Shown here piece by piece: positions 48,784 to 63,200 of a stretch of DNA of 64,000 nucleotides; position 1 is the stretch's first letter, and each line of letters begins with the position of its first letter. The translations under genes were made by a program, and so were the position numbers. The notes below the pieces were generated by a model. It was not told the origin of the DNA. It did no database searches and saw nothing but the letters and a program-made list of their open reading frames with translations. The stretch lies in the NCBI GenBank assembly GCA_032358165.1, contig JAALGY010000052.1, forward strand, positions 2,542,001 through 2,606,000, in the 5' to 3' direction. This DNA comes from Diplosphaera chodatii. Lineage: Eukaryota > Chlorophyta > Trebouxiophyceae > Prasiolales > Stichococcaceae.

Positions 48784-50626
48784 TCAGCACGGCAATGCTG
48801 CATGCAGTGCGGCCACCCTGGAGCGCTGCTCCTGCAGCGCTGCCATGTCCGCCGCAACGGGCGCCTCCAGTGCTTCCACCTCGGCCAGCAGCTGGAAGTA
48901 CAGCGTCTCCACTGCGTTCACCTGCGACACGCATCGTCACAGTCAGGGCTGCAGCCACGCCCGCTACATTCGTGCATGAGCTCTGGTGGGTTTCAGACAA
49001 GCAAAACGTGTTGATACATGAAGCTGTCTGCGTTCTGCTGACCTGTGCGTTGATGCCGGCCACCGCCTGCTGCGCCACCTGCTGAAGGCTGTCCGTCCGC
49101 TGCTGCCCTGCTGTCTGCCTGCTCGAAACAACGCTGCCCGCCGCTCCCGCACTTTCGTGCATTGCTGGCGGCAACGCCACTGCTGGCGCGCCCGTGGGCG
49201 AGCTGCTGCCGGTGGGACTGCTGGTGGCGGTCACATCGCGGCTGCTGCCGGCCAGCGGCGAGGCGTCGGCGGCAAACGGCACTGCTGGCAGGCCGCTCAG
49301 GGGGGCCTGTGGGTGCGTGCACGTGAATATCGAGCTGTTCTGGGTTTGCTTGTCGGCAACAGACTTCAACCTTGACCATGCATGGGCCTGAGCATGTGTA
49401 TGTCAGCAGGCAGGCTTACTGGCAGGCTGTAGTCTCTGTGGTGCCCGTGTGCTGAGCCGACGTTGCGCACCGTCACTCGCACAGGCTGCATGGCCTGCGG
49501 TCGACAGCAGAGGTCGTTGGCAGCTTGCCACCAGGCGTGTCATTGGTGCTGCCTCAGGGCTGCGCCATTGTGCATGGGAGCTGCGTCGCAGCAAAGCGGC
49601 GTTGTTCACAACACCTCTGCGGGGCTGCTGTTCTGGTAGAAGCGGTACTGGCAGCTGCTGCTGGCGCCATCGTGCTCGGCGGATGCCGACACGGCTGCAA
49701 ACAGCAGCGGCTGTGCGCTGCCACTGCCGCTCTGCTGCCTGAGTGCCTGCAGCACAGCTGGCACCAGCACCTGCAAGTGGGAAGCGCTGCATCAGGCTCG
49801 ACGCTATCGCCACATGCTGCTGTCACACTGAACCACAGCTCACCTTCTATGCGATATCAAAGACTCCACACCGCATGCTGTGCAGTGGCTTGACGCTGCT
49901 GTGTGACAAACCTGCTCACGCATCGACAGGTGTAGCCGGGTGTTTGGCCGGAAGCTGAACCAGCCAAGGACAGGCTCCTGGAATGCGGCTGTCAGCGCTC
50001 GCAGGCGCTGAGCTGCAGACAGCGATAGAACAAGTGGGGCTTATCACCATTGCTGTGCCTGGGCAAAGGTTGCATCTGCTGTTACATTCATGACAGCTTC
50101 AAGTGACTCGGTCCTGCACCGGGCCGCATCGCACCGTCGACTGCGCCAGAGGGCTCATAGAAGCTGAAGACGCCAGCAAGGCACGGCAGCGCCGTGACCA
50201 CCGCCTCATGCGCATGTGCTGTCGTCGCCTCTGTGCATATCATGACATCTGCTCATGACACAGGCTGCCAAACTGCCGATGGTCCATGTGCTAACAGGTC
50301 GTGACATGGTAGGCGACCTCAGTGCTGAGCTGACGGGAATTCATCTGCTGCAGGGTGGCGCACCTTCGTGGTCCTGCAAAGTGGTCTTTGATGTTGAGCG
50401 CACCCTGCCTACGGATGCGCACATGTGGTCTTGAATGTCTCGTGGTTGCATGCCAGCCCGGAAGTATGGATGGGCTGTGATGTTGCAGCTTGGAGGTTGC
50501 GTGTGTGCGGGGAGAGTTGGTCGACCTACCGAGGATGAAGCCATCAGCGTCTGCCGGCGAGGTGGCCAGCGAAGTCAGCCATGCCGCAAGGGTCGCGCCG
50601 CTGACTGCCACGCCGTCGAGCGCCAT
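48784..50626 (-). CDS. Abraxas/BRISC-type scaffold (MPN- domain, coiled coil)
   Basis: Resembles the Abraxas (FAM175) family, the catalytically dead MPN partner of the K63-specific deubiquitinase BRCC36 in BRCA1-A and BRISC complexes. First exon (start 50626) reads AVSGATLAAWLTSLATSPAD then DGFILGR, very close to the N-terminus of plant Abraxas-like proteins. Following exons: CLAGVFSFYEPSGAVDG (about 50210-50110), PVLGWFSFRPNTRLHLSMRE (about 50020-49915), a segment ending in SCQYRFYQNSSPAE (49771-49613), a Ser/Ala-rich linker with DSLQQVAQQAVAGINAQ (about 49310-49043), and a last exon 48927-48784 with the coiled coil VNAVETLYFQLLAEVEALEA before TGA. The domain order (MPN-, linker, coiled coil) fits the family, and no JAMM zinc motif is visible, as expected. 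It lies tandem upstream of FBPase and divergent from a USP gene. Intermediate exon borders approximate. Confidence 0.75.
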
Positions 50627-51256
50627 CGCTGCCTGCGTTCAAGCTTCCAGTTCAGCTGCCAGACGAGCTGTGCAAGGATCCGTGGCCATGCTTGCGTCCC
50701 TGATCACTGCGCTGTGCGGACTGGAAACCAGTTCAAGAATCTCGACTGCCCGGGAACTGCCTGTGCTATTTGCATAAGATGGCTGCAGCTGCAGACGCCA
50801 GCCTCAACAGCAAACGACATATCAACCCTGCAGAGCTTGCAAGCGTTGTCGAGGCACATGGTTCATTGACCTGCTTTGGTCCAAAAGGCTAGGGTCCCGG
50901 GTGGACACGCGAAGTTCGCGGCAATCTGCGAGCACGCAGGCCAGATTGCTTGCCGTCCAGCCACACCACAAAGCTGGGTGACCGTCTGCTGGTGTGACTG
51001 GCGCGAGACGGTGCGCAATCGCGAATTTTTCATCTTCAACCTCTTGATTTGAACCAGCCAATCGGCTTTGCGGACCGTTTTGTTGCGCGGTACGCGTTGT
51101 AGCTGATCTCTTGTACACAGTCCTCGATTCACCTGCCGGAGCTGGGGCTGTCAAATGCTTCGCATTCCCCCAAGATAGGCTGCTCATAACCCGCATTGGT
51201 CGGTGCACCGACACAGCAGCTCCCCGAGCTGGGGCGCCCACGGCAGCCACCGCCGC
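50627..51256. promoter_or_regulatory. divergent intergenic region, Abraxas-like / USP9X-like
   Basis: 630 bases between two head-to-head start codons, both of deubiquitination genes. The USP start at 51257 sits in a strong Kozak-like context (CGCCGCATGG). No TATA box identified. Shared promoter function is inference. Confidence 0.5.
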
Positions 51257-54200
51257 ATGGCGGACAGCGTGTGGTCTGAGGGCCTCGACGACAGCGACGA
51301 CGTGTCTGAAGTCGTCGCCAGCGAGGAGATTTCAGAGGGTGACAGCGGCCTGTCCGGCGCATCCCCATCGCTCAGGCGCAACACCATGGGGCTGCGCCGG
51401 CCGCCGCGGTTCCGCACCAAGGAATTCTCGCAGGTTATGGAGGGCCTGCGACGCATCACCTGGTGTGTGTACCCCGCGAGCCTGGCGCAGTGCCTGGCAG
51501 ATGCCGCCAAGCTGTCGCGCATCGACCTGGATGACAGGTGCAGCCCTCCAGGCACTTGGTGCATGGTCGAACGCGTGCAGCACCGACGCAGCTCTGACAC
51601 ATGCATGCAGGCAATGCTGGCTAGGGATCATGCGTGTCAACCGCCTTGTTGGTGTCCCATGCATGACATGCATGCTGTGCATGATCACATCCGTCAATCC
51701 TGCCGATGGTCACAGCAACGTGATGCAAGTGCAAGCATTTGGCGCAGGATGGGCCAGCTGCCGCCGGACAGGCGGCTCACGAAGTGGGAGTCCACGCTGA
51801 CGCGGCAGCTGATAACAGAAGCGGTGCCCTTCGCCTTTGAGAAGTGCCTGTCAGATGCGGCGGTGCAGAACTGGGGCGACAACATCCAGAGCGACATCCT
51901 GAACGTGGGCTGCTGAGCGTGTGCATGCACCCCAATGGCCACTCCATGACTGCCAGCAGTCCTGTCAGACACGCATACGTATAGGTTGTCATGCGCCTGG
52001 GAAGGTATTTCGGGGACTGAGGTGCATACAACATGCAGGCGTGCCTCTCGCTGGCCGAGCTGACCTCGCAGCGGCTCCTGCGCTACCAGACGTTTCAGCA
52101 GCCAGAGCCCGACGAAGAAGAGGAGCTCCTGGTGACTGCCGCTGTGTAGTGTTTGGATAGCCGATAGTTAGCAGTGTCTGCTGCAAGTTTAGCTCATCTT
52201 GGGGGTGAGACGAGAGAGGCATAAATTGTTCTGCTCTTGCGCTGCAGTTGCTGCTGGCAAGCTTCAAGCTGGCGCTGGACCCAGCGACCGAGTTCGCGCA
52301 GAAGAACTCGGATGCTTCAGCCTTCGAGAACGACTCGGTACGCATTTGGCGCATAGCTCGCCTGGTAGTTCAAAGCTGGTCGTGCGTGGTGTTGTTCGCC
52401 CAGCCAAGGGCAACTGGTTGCAATCACCTGCAGAGAATATATAGGAGGTGCCACCTGCCACAGCACTGTACACGATCGCTTGCTCCATCACAAGCAAGTG
52501 TTTGTCATCCACTCCCTAGCCAGCCAGCTTTTGTTCAGCCGAGAGATCTCCAACCGCAGGGCACAGACGAGGCGCAGCCGCTGCCCCAGCCCCTGGGCAC
52601 CTCGCCACTCCTCGTCGCCGCCACCATGGACGACTCGGATGGCGAGGTGGATGTTGCGGAAGCGGGCAATGCTGGCAACCAGGGCGCCGCGGTGCCTGGC
52701 GTCATGTGCGCCTGGCAGGTGCGCCACCGAGCCGTTTGCTGCTGCCCAGTGGCATGCGGCTCGTGGCACGCGGCCCGTCTCATGGGCCAATGCACCGCAT
52801 GTACCGCCCCCGACATGTCAGCACGCACACTGCCGAACAGCATGAGGCCGCCAGCACGTCTCTGCAGCATCCAGCTGCATGGCGAGATACCCGGTACATC
52901 CGCAGCGCATTGGGTTTCTGCGACTCACGTCAGCACGACGACTCTGGTACTGTGCACGCTGCAGGCCGCGATCCTGAACTACTTCCTGGAGAAGGAGGGG
53001 CTGGTCAACGCCGAGCGGCTGGTGCACCGCGGCCCCGAGGCGGTCCGCACGCTGCCGGTGTACGAGGGCGTGCTGGGCCTCCTGGCGCAGGTGCTGGGAT
53101 TTGAGATGTCTCAATGGCAGGGCTCTGTGGGGGTTCCATGTGATTGCATGCTGCTGGATGCGCTGTGCATGATGCCAGTCACAGTCTGCGGACTGCAGTG
53201 GCCTGCTAGGCTGGGCTGCACGTGCCTATGGCTAATCCGGTTGCAGCATGCAGATGGGTTTTCCCCATTTTCAAGGTGTCAATGCCTGAAGCTTCTGGTG
53301 GTTACTATCTGCTGTGCCACAGTGGGTTCGGTTGTGCCGAGGCTCGGCTCGTGCCATGCAGGCGATGCCATACTTCCACTCCAGCAAGCTGGCTGAAGAA
53401 ATAAAGGAGGTGCGCAAGAGTGCAAGAATTTAGGAAGGATGTGGATTTGACGGTCGTGAAGAGGCAGTCAGTCCTCAAGGATACACAAGCTGCTTTCTTT
53501 CTTGATTCGTGGTCAGGGGAACCTCCTCACGGATCACAGCTGAGCGCTGTTCTGACGATGCCTGCAGTGGGTGACAACTGACAGCAGCCTCATGCGCCAC
53601 CTCGAGACCCTGCTGTCAGCCGAGGAGTCTGCGCCAATGAACAGGTGTCCTGGACCTCGCCTGATGTTTTCAGTCACTGTCATGGTCTTCGCTTGCATAT
53701 TGCATTCCGTACCATCAATGGGATGGGGTAAGTGGCTTCTATCCTCCAAGGACTGACATGTGCATCATATTTTGGTCGCAGGCATGGACAGCCCGTGGCC
53801 AACAGCATCTTCTCGAGTCTGTACAACATCCTGCTGGCGGTCCCATCTGTGCAGTCTGAAGATCATGAAGAGGTGCGTGCTTTGCTGATCCACATGGCCT
53901 GCGTCGCGCGGGCTGGCATGCACTGTAGCCAGCGATGTGCAACTTCACGCATTGTGTCTGAAATCTACTATCATGCCGGACTGAGTCGGTCCAAAAGACA
54001 CGCATGAGGTACGTGTCTTCTGGCAAAACTATTGATGTGGCACATCAGAGCAAGTTTTGCTGCAGATCTGCCGCCTGCACCGTGCGTACATCCAGACCCT
54101 GCTGAAGAAGGTGCTGTTCGCGCGGCAACTGGCGGCTTTGCGAGAGCTAGAGTCCCTGCTGCAGCACACTGAGCGGCTGCCAGACGACCGCACCATTGCT

Positions 54201-57200
54201 GCCGTCATGGAGGTGTGTTGCAACGCCCTGAGCGCTTTAAGGGACCCTCCGGGCAGAGCTTTGCGGTCTGTCTGCAGTCTGCAGGAGGTCGGGCGGCACC
54301 CTGTCAGCCGTCACAGCAAACCGATGCCCCAACCAGGGTGCCCTGCGGTCACATCAAGACGCAAGGCTACCTGGCTCTGGCGCCTTGGCAGGCTCGGCTG
54401 TACTTGTGACAACAGACAGGTGCTGCTGACCTCCGTCATCAGCGACACTCCGTGCTGCCGCGCGTGCAGGGCAACGTCCAGTGGCTGCAGCGGGGCGAGG
54501 TGCTGCCGACGCTGCTGCGCGCCAACCTGCACACCCGGCAGTACGCGGACCTGGTGGGGCGCGTGCTCAAGCGGCTGGCGCCCCACGAGCGGGGCATCGC
54601 CGACTCCGACCTCACCTTCCTCTGGAACCTCACGCAGAAGGTGTCCTCAATGTACTTCTGCACCTGTTCTGTGTAGCGCGCTTCCTTCCTTGGCATGTGG
54701 CCCCACGGTGCACAGTTGTCAAAGTGGATGAGAGGCACACAGAGCAGCCCTGAATGCCGCTTGCCATTGCTGCCTTCGGGCACGTTCGTCACTGAATGTG
54801 TGTGACGGCTTGCACTGCTGTGTGTCGTGCAGATGGACACCTTCGAGGCGGTGAAGGTGAACGTCTACAACCTCATTGGCGAGCTGGCAGTGCGCCTGCG
54901 CGGGCCGCAGGTGGGGTCCTGGAACGATTGCAAGTTTTGACATGGCATCATATGTATACTGTGCACGCACAGCGGCAGCTGCAACAGCTCCAGGAGCAGC
55001 AGGGGCATTAGCCTGCTGAGTGCTCAGAACCGAAGCAGCTACGCTCCCAGTTGACGGCTGCCGCAGCTGGGTTCCGTGGCTGCCCTGGCAAATGTGTTCT
55101 GCCAGTGCTGCTCCTGCAGCCACTGCTGCAGCTGTACCTGATGCAGAGCAAGGCACTGGCTGTGGCCATAGCATGCTGCTGCTGCTGAGGGGCTCAATGC
55201 GACCACAGCCGTGCAAGCCCACTGAGTGCTGCACGAGACTCGCTGCCGTGATCGTGCAGGTGGACCTGCTGTTTGGCAAGTTCGAGGAGGGCATGGCGGC
55301 GGCGGGCGGCGGCGGCGGCGACCGCCTGCTGATCGGCGTGCTGCGCCGCATGGTCGACTCCGACAAGCAGGTAGCCTGCCATGCAGCCCTCTTGGATGAA
55401 ATGTTGCACTGAGCATCGGCTGCAATCAGGCCACCGGCATTTGGGCCAGCAGTCGAGCCTGTCCTTCGGCAGAGCGCTGCTGTATGTACAGCCTATATAC
55501 CTCATTCCCTTGCTCAGGAACAATCTGTATAGACGCCGTTTGAGCACATGTATATGGACAGCACATGCCATCCATTGTAGCCTAGACTCAGCACCTCAGC
55601 ACAACCCCTGCAGGGCCGCCTCACGGACCGGGTTCTGCCGCTGCTGTGGCGCCTCGCGCTGGCAGAGCCGCTGCAGACCTCGCCCGATGGCCCTAGCAAG
55701 GCGTTCATCGATGCACTGTTCCGCTACGATGCGGTGCAGCAGGAGCGCCATCTGGAGCACGAGTGAGCGCCCCGCATCGCTTTGAATGCACACCGGCACC
55801 TTGTGCATGCAACACAAACTTGGTGCCGCCGACCAGTGGTTCCGGACAAGCCACATATGTGACATGCAAGCTGAAACCTATGTGAACTGGGCGCATGGCA
55901 GTGCATGCCATTGCAGCGTCCTACATGTACCAGGCAGCCGACACACTTGTGCAGCAAGCTTGTGATGTGCCCATTGTCCTGGCGCAGCTACATCTTGCGG
56001 TGCGTGGCGGAGATACAACGCGGCCCTGCGGTCCTGCAGACGCTGAACCTGCTGGCCATGATGGCGCACTCCCACGATAACCTGCTCAAGGACAAGGTGA
56101 TGCATAGTTCACGTACATGTACTCGAGGCCCTCACCGTGTCGATGCGAAACGTTGACGCACTTTGCGCAATCTGTGCCCACTCTGCAGCGAGTTGTGGTT
56201 AGTTCATGGTTAGTTCATGACCTGACACTGGCACAGTCATGGATGCAGCGGGGGGCATGGATGCACCAGGCCGACATGCTGGAGGCCAAGTTCCGGCTGT
56301 CGGAGCTGGTGCTGTCGGCGCTGGAGCGCTTTCTCGCCGCCAGCCGCGCCGCCGCGCAGCCCCGGGAGCCCGCCTCGCCCTCCGCAGCCGCCGGCGAGGC
56401 GCACAAGGACGCGGTCATGCGCTTCGCGCTCTTCCTGCAGGTGCGAGAACGTCTTCAGTGAGCGTCGTGAGCGGCTCAGAGCTCCAGGCGTGGCCATAGG
56501 AGTGCAGGCACAGCAACGTGCGTGTGACGCCCAGCGGCATGGCCTAGCCGGCCGGACAGAACACCAAGGGCTACGTCTTGGTGGGTGCAGATTGCAGCGT
56601 CGTGGCGCGCCAAGCCGATGCCGTGGGACCATGTGCAGCGATTGTGGGCCGCGCTGATCACCAACAATGCCATTTCGAGTGACAGGTGCAGATGAAATTC
56701 TGCCACACCATCTCATGGGCTGATGGTCTTATGCGCACCGGCTGCAGCATTGCGCACCGCCTGCATTATCCGGCCCTGCGTGCACAATACATGGCTGCTG
56801 CTTGCCGGTCGTGGGGCTGGCCACGCTTGTGCCAAACTCGCTGACGGGCCCGTCTGATGGCGTTGCCAAACTATCCAGCATGCTCATTGAAAACGTGCGT
56901 ATCAACACATCCTTTCACCAAAACTGCAGGGAAGTAGGGTTCAGCCTGCTGCGGGAGGCGGCTGCACCAGCGGGGTTCCTGGACGCCAGCAGCGCGCACA
57001 CGCTGCTGCAGGAGCACATGCCGCAGCTGGAACCAGCTGCCTTCACGCCCACCGCTTTTGCATGCTTCAGCGCCCTCTTTGAGCAGGTCTGCCGGTTGAG
57101 CAACTCCCGCCTGCCACAACTGCTGAGCCCCTACATCACCAACCGCATGCTTTGCTCTGCCATCAGTCAGGCTGAATGGCATGTGTTCACCCCAAGTCCG

Positions 57201-60200
57201 CTTGAGTACGGCGTCGATCAGGGGATCGGGCCCTGTATGCAGACTGGCTTGAAGGAAGACAAGCTGGTTGCGTCTGGCAAGGATGAGGCCGGCGTGCGCT
57301 ACTTGGTCACCGACACGAATCTGACAGGTGCTGCTCGCTCCACACTGTGCTGTGGGCTGTTTCACCGTGCTAGACGTGCTTGTGGAAGGTCGTTCTGCTG
57401 ACCAGGGTACTGACCGTGGCCTGGCAGCTCCTTCACGCTGGCACGAATTTGCTTTGGCTGTGTAGGCGTGAGCTTTCTGTGGCAGCTGGTGCTGGACGCA
57501 TCAGAGGCGGTGTCTGCCGAGGCGCGCTCGCTGCTGGTGGCGGTGCACACGCAGCTGGGCGGCCGCATCGCCGACCATGGCCCCGCCATCCAGGCGGCCT
57601 TCCTCAGGTACGGCTGTCAGCGCTGCGGCACAGGATGATTGGTGGTCGCGTGAGGCTGCGTGCATCCCATAACGTCTGTCACCAACTACTGGAACCTGCT
57701 GCCTGTGGCGGGCATGGTGCAGTCATGCCTGGGGCTGAGTGACAAGCGCAGCTTTGTACATTGTCACACACAGCATGTTGCTAACACAGGACGTGCCGGT
57801 CTTTGTAGGAGGTGCACGGATCAGCTGCTGCAGGCGGCAGCCGCCGCTGGCGCTGATGGCGGCAGCGGGGAGCACAAGGATGCGTCGGCTGTTGCAGCCC
57901 TGCGCTGCAGCCGCTGCATGGCGCTCATGCTGCAGGTCGTCAAGCAGGGCCAGGTGGGCACCCACCCCGTAGCACAAGCACCACTGCTCCCTCGCTTTGA
58001 TGACCGTTGCCCGCCTGCTGAGCGTGCAATCTTGTGAAGCCGGCTGCCCAAATGCAACAGCCTGTTGCTCGGTGCAGGGCAACACGATGCCGAGCGTGCC
58101 GGCGCACGGCGCCTCGTTCCGCGGCGCCCCCGTGGACTTCGAGGTCCTGGTGATGCACCAGAGCCGGCGCTTCCGCGTGGCCTCGCACCAGAACGCCTAC
58201 ATCGGCGCGCTCAGGCGGCAGGTGCGCACTCCCCAGCAGTTGCACGCCCCAACAACCCGCGGCTGTCGTCCGCAGTGCTTGCAGCGGCCCTTTGCCTCCT
58301 GCGAGACTGTGCAGCTGAGCCCATTGCTCGACTCCAGACGCATGTTCAAACAGCTGCTGTCCGGCCACACACCTCTTGCCTGGCTCGTACTGTCACTGCA
58401 CTCGCCCGCCGCAAGCATTCATAACTCTGCTCTGGGCGCATGCGCAGATTGCTGCGGAGCTGGGAGCGCAGCCAGAGGTCGTGCGCATCATCGTGAGCGG
58501 CACCGAATTCCGCAACGACGCGGCGCAGCTGCGCGACCACAGCGTGCAGCCGCCATTCCAGCTGCAGGTGCGGGGTCTGCACCTGGGGTGCTTCCTGCTG
58601 GAGCCTGTTGTCTTCCTTTGCTGTGTACACAACTCAGTACACCAGGCGAACACGGGGCCCCTGCAGCTTGAAAAGCGCTGTGTTTGTGATGTGCCGACAA
58701 GTGACTGGTCTGCGTGGCTGCAGGTGCTGATCAGCCCGAAGGCCAACTCGTACACGCAGCTGCCCGTTGAGGGCGAAGCGGACGACGCCCCCACCCTCGT
58801 GCTTGCGGCGCAGGTGCAGTGTGGGTGCCTGTGATCACGCCCCGCATGCGCTGTTCCTGGGCACGCACTGCGGCTTCCGCTGCTCGTGCTGGTGGCCAGC
58901 GCAACATGCACTGAGCTCGCAACGTTGAGCTTCCGTGAGCCCCGTTGGACCATTACCTGCCTCAAGACCCCAAACCCTGCTGGCCCCCCGCAGGAGGGGC
59001 TGGCGGCGACGCTGCAGGACCTGGCCGACCGCTGCCCGCTGGCCGCCGGCCGCGCCTGCGCCGTCGGCCTGCTGGAGGCGCTGCCGACGCGGCGGGACGC
59101 GGCGGCGGCGCTGCACGCGGCGCTGCGCGGCAGCGCGGCGGACCTGCGGGCGCTGCTGGCCGGGTGCCGTCCGCCGCGGCTGCTGTACTACATGCAGGCA
59201 AGGGCTCGCAAGTGTCACTCTTCGACACAGCAACTGCTTCGTACGCACAGCAGGGCCCTTCCGTCAGTCCTGTTGCGCCTGGCTGTCCTTGCATGTCCAT
59301 CGTGTCAGATAACCGCTCAAACGCGTACGACGACGTTGCTGAGCAGATCCAGTTGCTTTTGCAATGATGCATGACGCTGTTTCCTGCGCATGTTACCAGT
59401 GTTTCAGCTCAGCCTTGTCAGCATCGCACATGTGCATTGCGCAGGTGGTGGCGGCGCTGCTGCTGCCCCTTCAGCCAGGGTCAGATGCGGGTGACGCTGC
59501 AGCGCTGCGCTCTGCTATTGCCAGCGACGACTACGCCCGCGTGGTCATAGAGGCGCTGGCTGGCGCTTTGGCACACGCCGACAAGGCTCAGCCGCAGGGT
59601 GAGCATACCCAACTGGACTGGCTGCTTATCGGGGGTCATGCTGCAAAAGCCTGGCAGGCTGACTGCTTTGCTTCCTGGCGCCCTTTGGTCCTGCCCTTCA
59701 AAGAGGCTGCGTCTGGTGTCGATGCTGCGGCACCCTTGCCTGCAGACGCCGCCCTGATGACGCACCTGGGCCAGCTGGCGATCACGGTCGTCCAGCCCAT
59801 CGTGCTGCAGCCGCTGCCGTCCCCAGACCAGGTACTGCTGCGGTCCTGTCCATGCCATGCACCCTGCAGTGAAGCACCCGCGTCAGCACGTGCACGCCGG
59901 CTCGCAAGCGCGACGTGTCCCAAGCACCATCGTCGCGCCGACGCCCCCTGCAGGCCGAAGCCACGTCGATGTCGGTGGACGGCGGCGGCGGCGGCGGTGG
60001 CGGCGGCGTCAGCAGCGGCAGCGCGGCCGACAGCGTGCCCGGCTCCCCGGCGCAGGACGCGCCGCTGGCGGCGGCGCGCCTCACGCCGTCGCCGGCGCCC
60101 CCGGGCGCCCAGCTGCGCCCCGAGACGCTGCAGGCGCTGCTGCGCTACCTGGGCGGCCTGGCGCACGCGGCGGGGCGGGCCTGGGGCGCGGCGCTCTCCC

Positions 60201-63200
60201 CGCAGGTGCGTCTGCAGCAGCGGGCAGCAGGAGCACACGCGGAGCACACACTTGTACGCGGGTGTTTCCGAGCTGAAATGTGGTTTCCATGGCAGCCTTC
60301 ACACCCGTAGCAGCTGATCAACGACATTGTTGCACCCACAGTTGAGCAGCATGTCCAGTAGTGCAGTGCATGTCCCTGCCAGGTGCACGACGGGGAGGGC
60401 ACGCTGCCGCTGCAGGACGCGCAGCTGGCGCGCGCGGCGTGGCGGGCGGCGGCAGAGGTGCTGGCGGCGCGGCCGGACCAGCTGGACGCGTTCATCCAGG
60501 ACCAGGGCGCGGCGGCGCAACTGTTGGCGGCGCTGCTGAACCCGCACAGCGGCGAGGTGCGGCTGGCGGCGCAGGCCACCCTGCAGCACGTCACGCAGGC
60601 CGCGCCCCGCGCACGCGCGTGGCTGCTGCAGCTGCTGGGCGCGGCGCAGGCCGTGCTCATGGGCGATGCATCCCTGGTACGCAGCCCCGTCTTCAGGCTG
60701 CTTTGCGAACATCACCAGTCCAGCCCGGCATGGCAGGCTGTCGCTGAGAGTCTGCTTGCAGGTCGCTGTGTGAATGTCTGTGGGCAATGGCCCACATGGC
60801 ACCATGTTGTCGTTGAACAGCACATTGCTGGTCACGAGGAACGAAAGTCTGGAGCATGCGTGGCACCCCGGCGGCGGCTGCAAGACGGTCTGCGTTGTCG
60901 GCGCCTCGTGCAGGGTGATGCCGTGCCCGGCCTCGGGCCCCTCGACGGCCAGAACTACAGCGCGGTGGCCGCCGCCCTGGCAGCCAGAGGCACAGCCGAC
61001 CTGGGCGCCCACACCCAGGAGTTCTACGCGCTGTTCGAGCAGGAGGCGGCAGCCATCAGCAGCGCTCGTGAGGTAGGATGTCTGTTACCCTGGCTGACCA
61101 CTTGCAGTGTGCCAGCCACTGATCAGCCGCGCTGTCCCACAGTAAGACAAAAGCAACATATGGATAGCCTTGCTTTGCAGCTCTGCCTGCTGACGGCTGA
61201 AGACTGGCAGCTCAGGATGCAAGCCCCATGCAGCCACGTCAGAGCCTTTGTTGCCTGCACCTGCTGCAGGGCGAGCTGGGCGTCGCATCAGCGCTGCTGG
61301 GCAGCCTGGCGGGCCGGGCGCCGCGGCTGACGGCGGCCAGCCCATCGGAGGAGGCGCGCCTGGCGGGGCAGCTGCGGCTGCTGGGGGCGCTGGTATGTGT
61401 GCTGACACATAGTTAGAGCGGGTCCGCATCTCCAATGCAGTTCGTGTGTATGATCGTGGATCGTTTACTGGAGCTGGACGGTGAGCGGAGTTTTTGAGAA
61501 TGTTAGGTGAAGGCGCTGGACCGGCGGTCGCTGGGGACCGCCGGGCGCGGCGACCTGGTTGGCCTGCTGATACGCGGTGAGCCCTCAACCCCTAGACTTG
61601 GAGTCTGAAGCAGGCGCGAGGCCTGCTGCTTGCATACTTGCATAGTTGGGAACGATAGGCTGCCAATGTTGTCACTGGCATGGGCTGGATAGCCCTAGGG
61701 TGTTCCAACTGTGCAGCTCGGGCTGAGCACTTTGCAGCGCCACGGTGCTGTGCCGTCGCGCAGACTTTCTGTTCCCGGAGTCGGTCGCGTACGCGAGCGG
61801 CAACCTGCAGGAGGGCGCCATCACCCCACGCTGCACCTCCGACGACAGCCGCCAGGTGGCCGCCTACCAGCTCCCCTGCAATCCGATGACATGCCAGCAA
61901 GCTGCTAGCTTTCATGATGGCTGGACCATGTGTTGCTTTGGACTGAGCAGGCAGCCTTGCTTGGCACATGGTGCCAACTAGAGTACAGCAATGCAAGGAG
62001 CTTTTGTTGTCAACGCGAACCGCGGATGCCGGCATTTTGTACAGGGTCAAGCGATCAACCCTGATGATGATACTACATGATGTCAAGTAGTTGACGATGC
62101 AAGTACGTTACTGTTCTTACACAGGCGGCGCTGGACCTGCTGCTGGACCTTATGGCGCACGACAGCGGGTGCCTGCGGGAGGGAACGCGGCTGCTGCAGC
62201 AGGCGCACTTTGCCAACGCCAACCTCGCGGGCCTGTTCAACTACCAGCCGATGGCCACCGCCCGGTGTGCTGCCTTGCCCTCAGCCTGTGTTGCCAAGAA
62301 CTGCAGCAAAATGTTTCCATTGCCTGCTGTGACTGTGCATTGCAGAGGAGATACTGCCGATGACCAACAGTTCCCGTGTGCTCCCGGTCACGCTCGGCAC
62401 GACAGGCTGACACCCTCCACGCGGAGGCTCATGGGAACCTTTTCATGGCATGCGCAGCAACGTGAGCGGGTATGTGGGCATCCGCAACGGCGGCGCCACC
62501 TGCTACATGAACTCCGTGTTCCAGCAGCTGTTCATGCAGCCGTCCATCCGGCGCCTCATCCTGGGCGGCCCCGAGGACGCGCCCGACCTGCGCCCCGACT
62601 CCGTGTTCTACCAGATGCAGGTAGGGTTTGGAGGCTGGTGTGTGCAGGTCATCCTCACACCTGTGCACATCCGCTGATGAAAGCCTCACAGATTTGTGTG
62701 GGCAGGCTCCAAGTGTACAGATGCGTATGACAGTGCAGCATTGTGCAGACATATTGCAGCGTCAGCATAGCAGCTACTATTCGTGGTAGTACCAGGGCGA
62801 AGGTGCAGATTGCTGACACGTCATGACCGGTTTCTGCCACATATGTCCAGGATCCACCTGGCCGCGCGATCCTGGCTTTTCTGCTGAAGCGTGTGCGACA
62901 TCATTGGTTCCTGATAATGCGCAGGCCATCTTCGGGCACCTGGCGCTGGGGCAGAACGAGGCGGTGAACCCGCGTAGCTTCTGGCGCGCGTTCCGGGACT
63001 ACGACGGCTCCCCCATCAATGTGCGCGAGCACCAGGACGCCTACGAGTTCTTCACCCGGCTGCAGGTGTGCACGTGGGTTGGTGTGGAAATGGTGGACGC
63101 ATGTCTGGTCAGCTGGAGAGCAGGCAAATGAAACATGGCACAGCCATGAAGCGCCGCTCAGCCACTCCGCTGTGTTCATGTCTGCCTGCGCTTGCTCACC

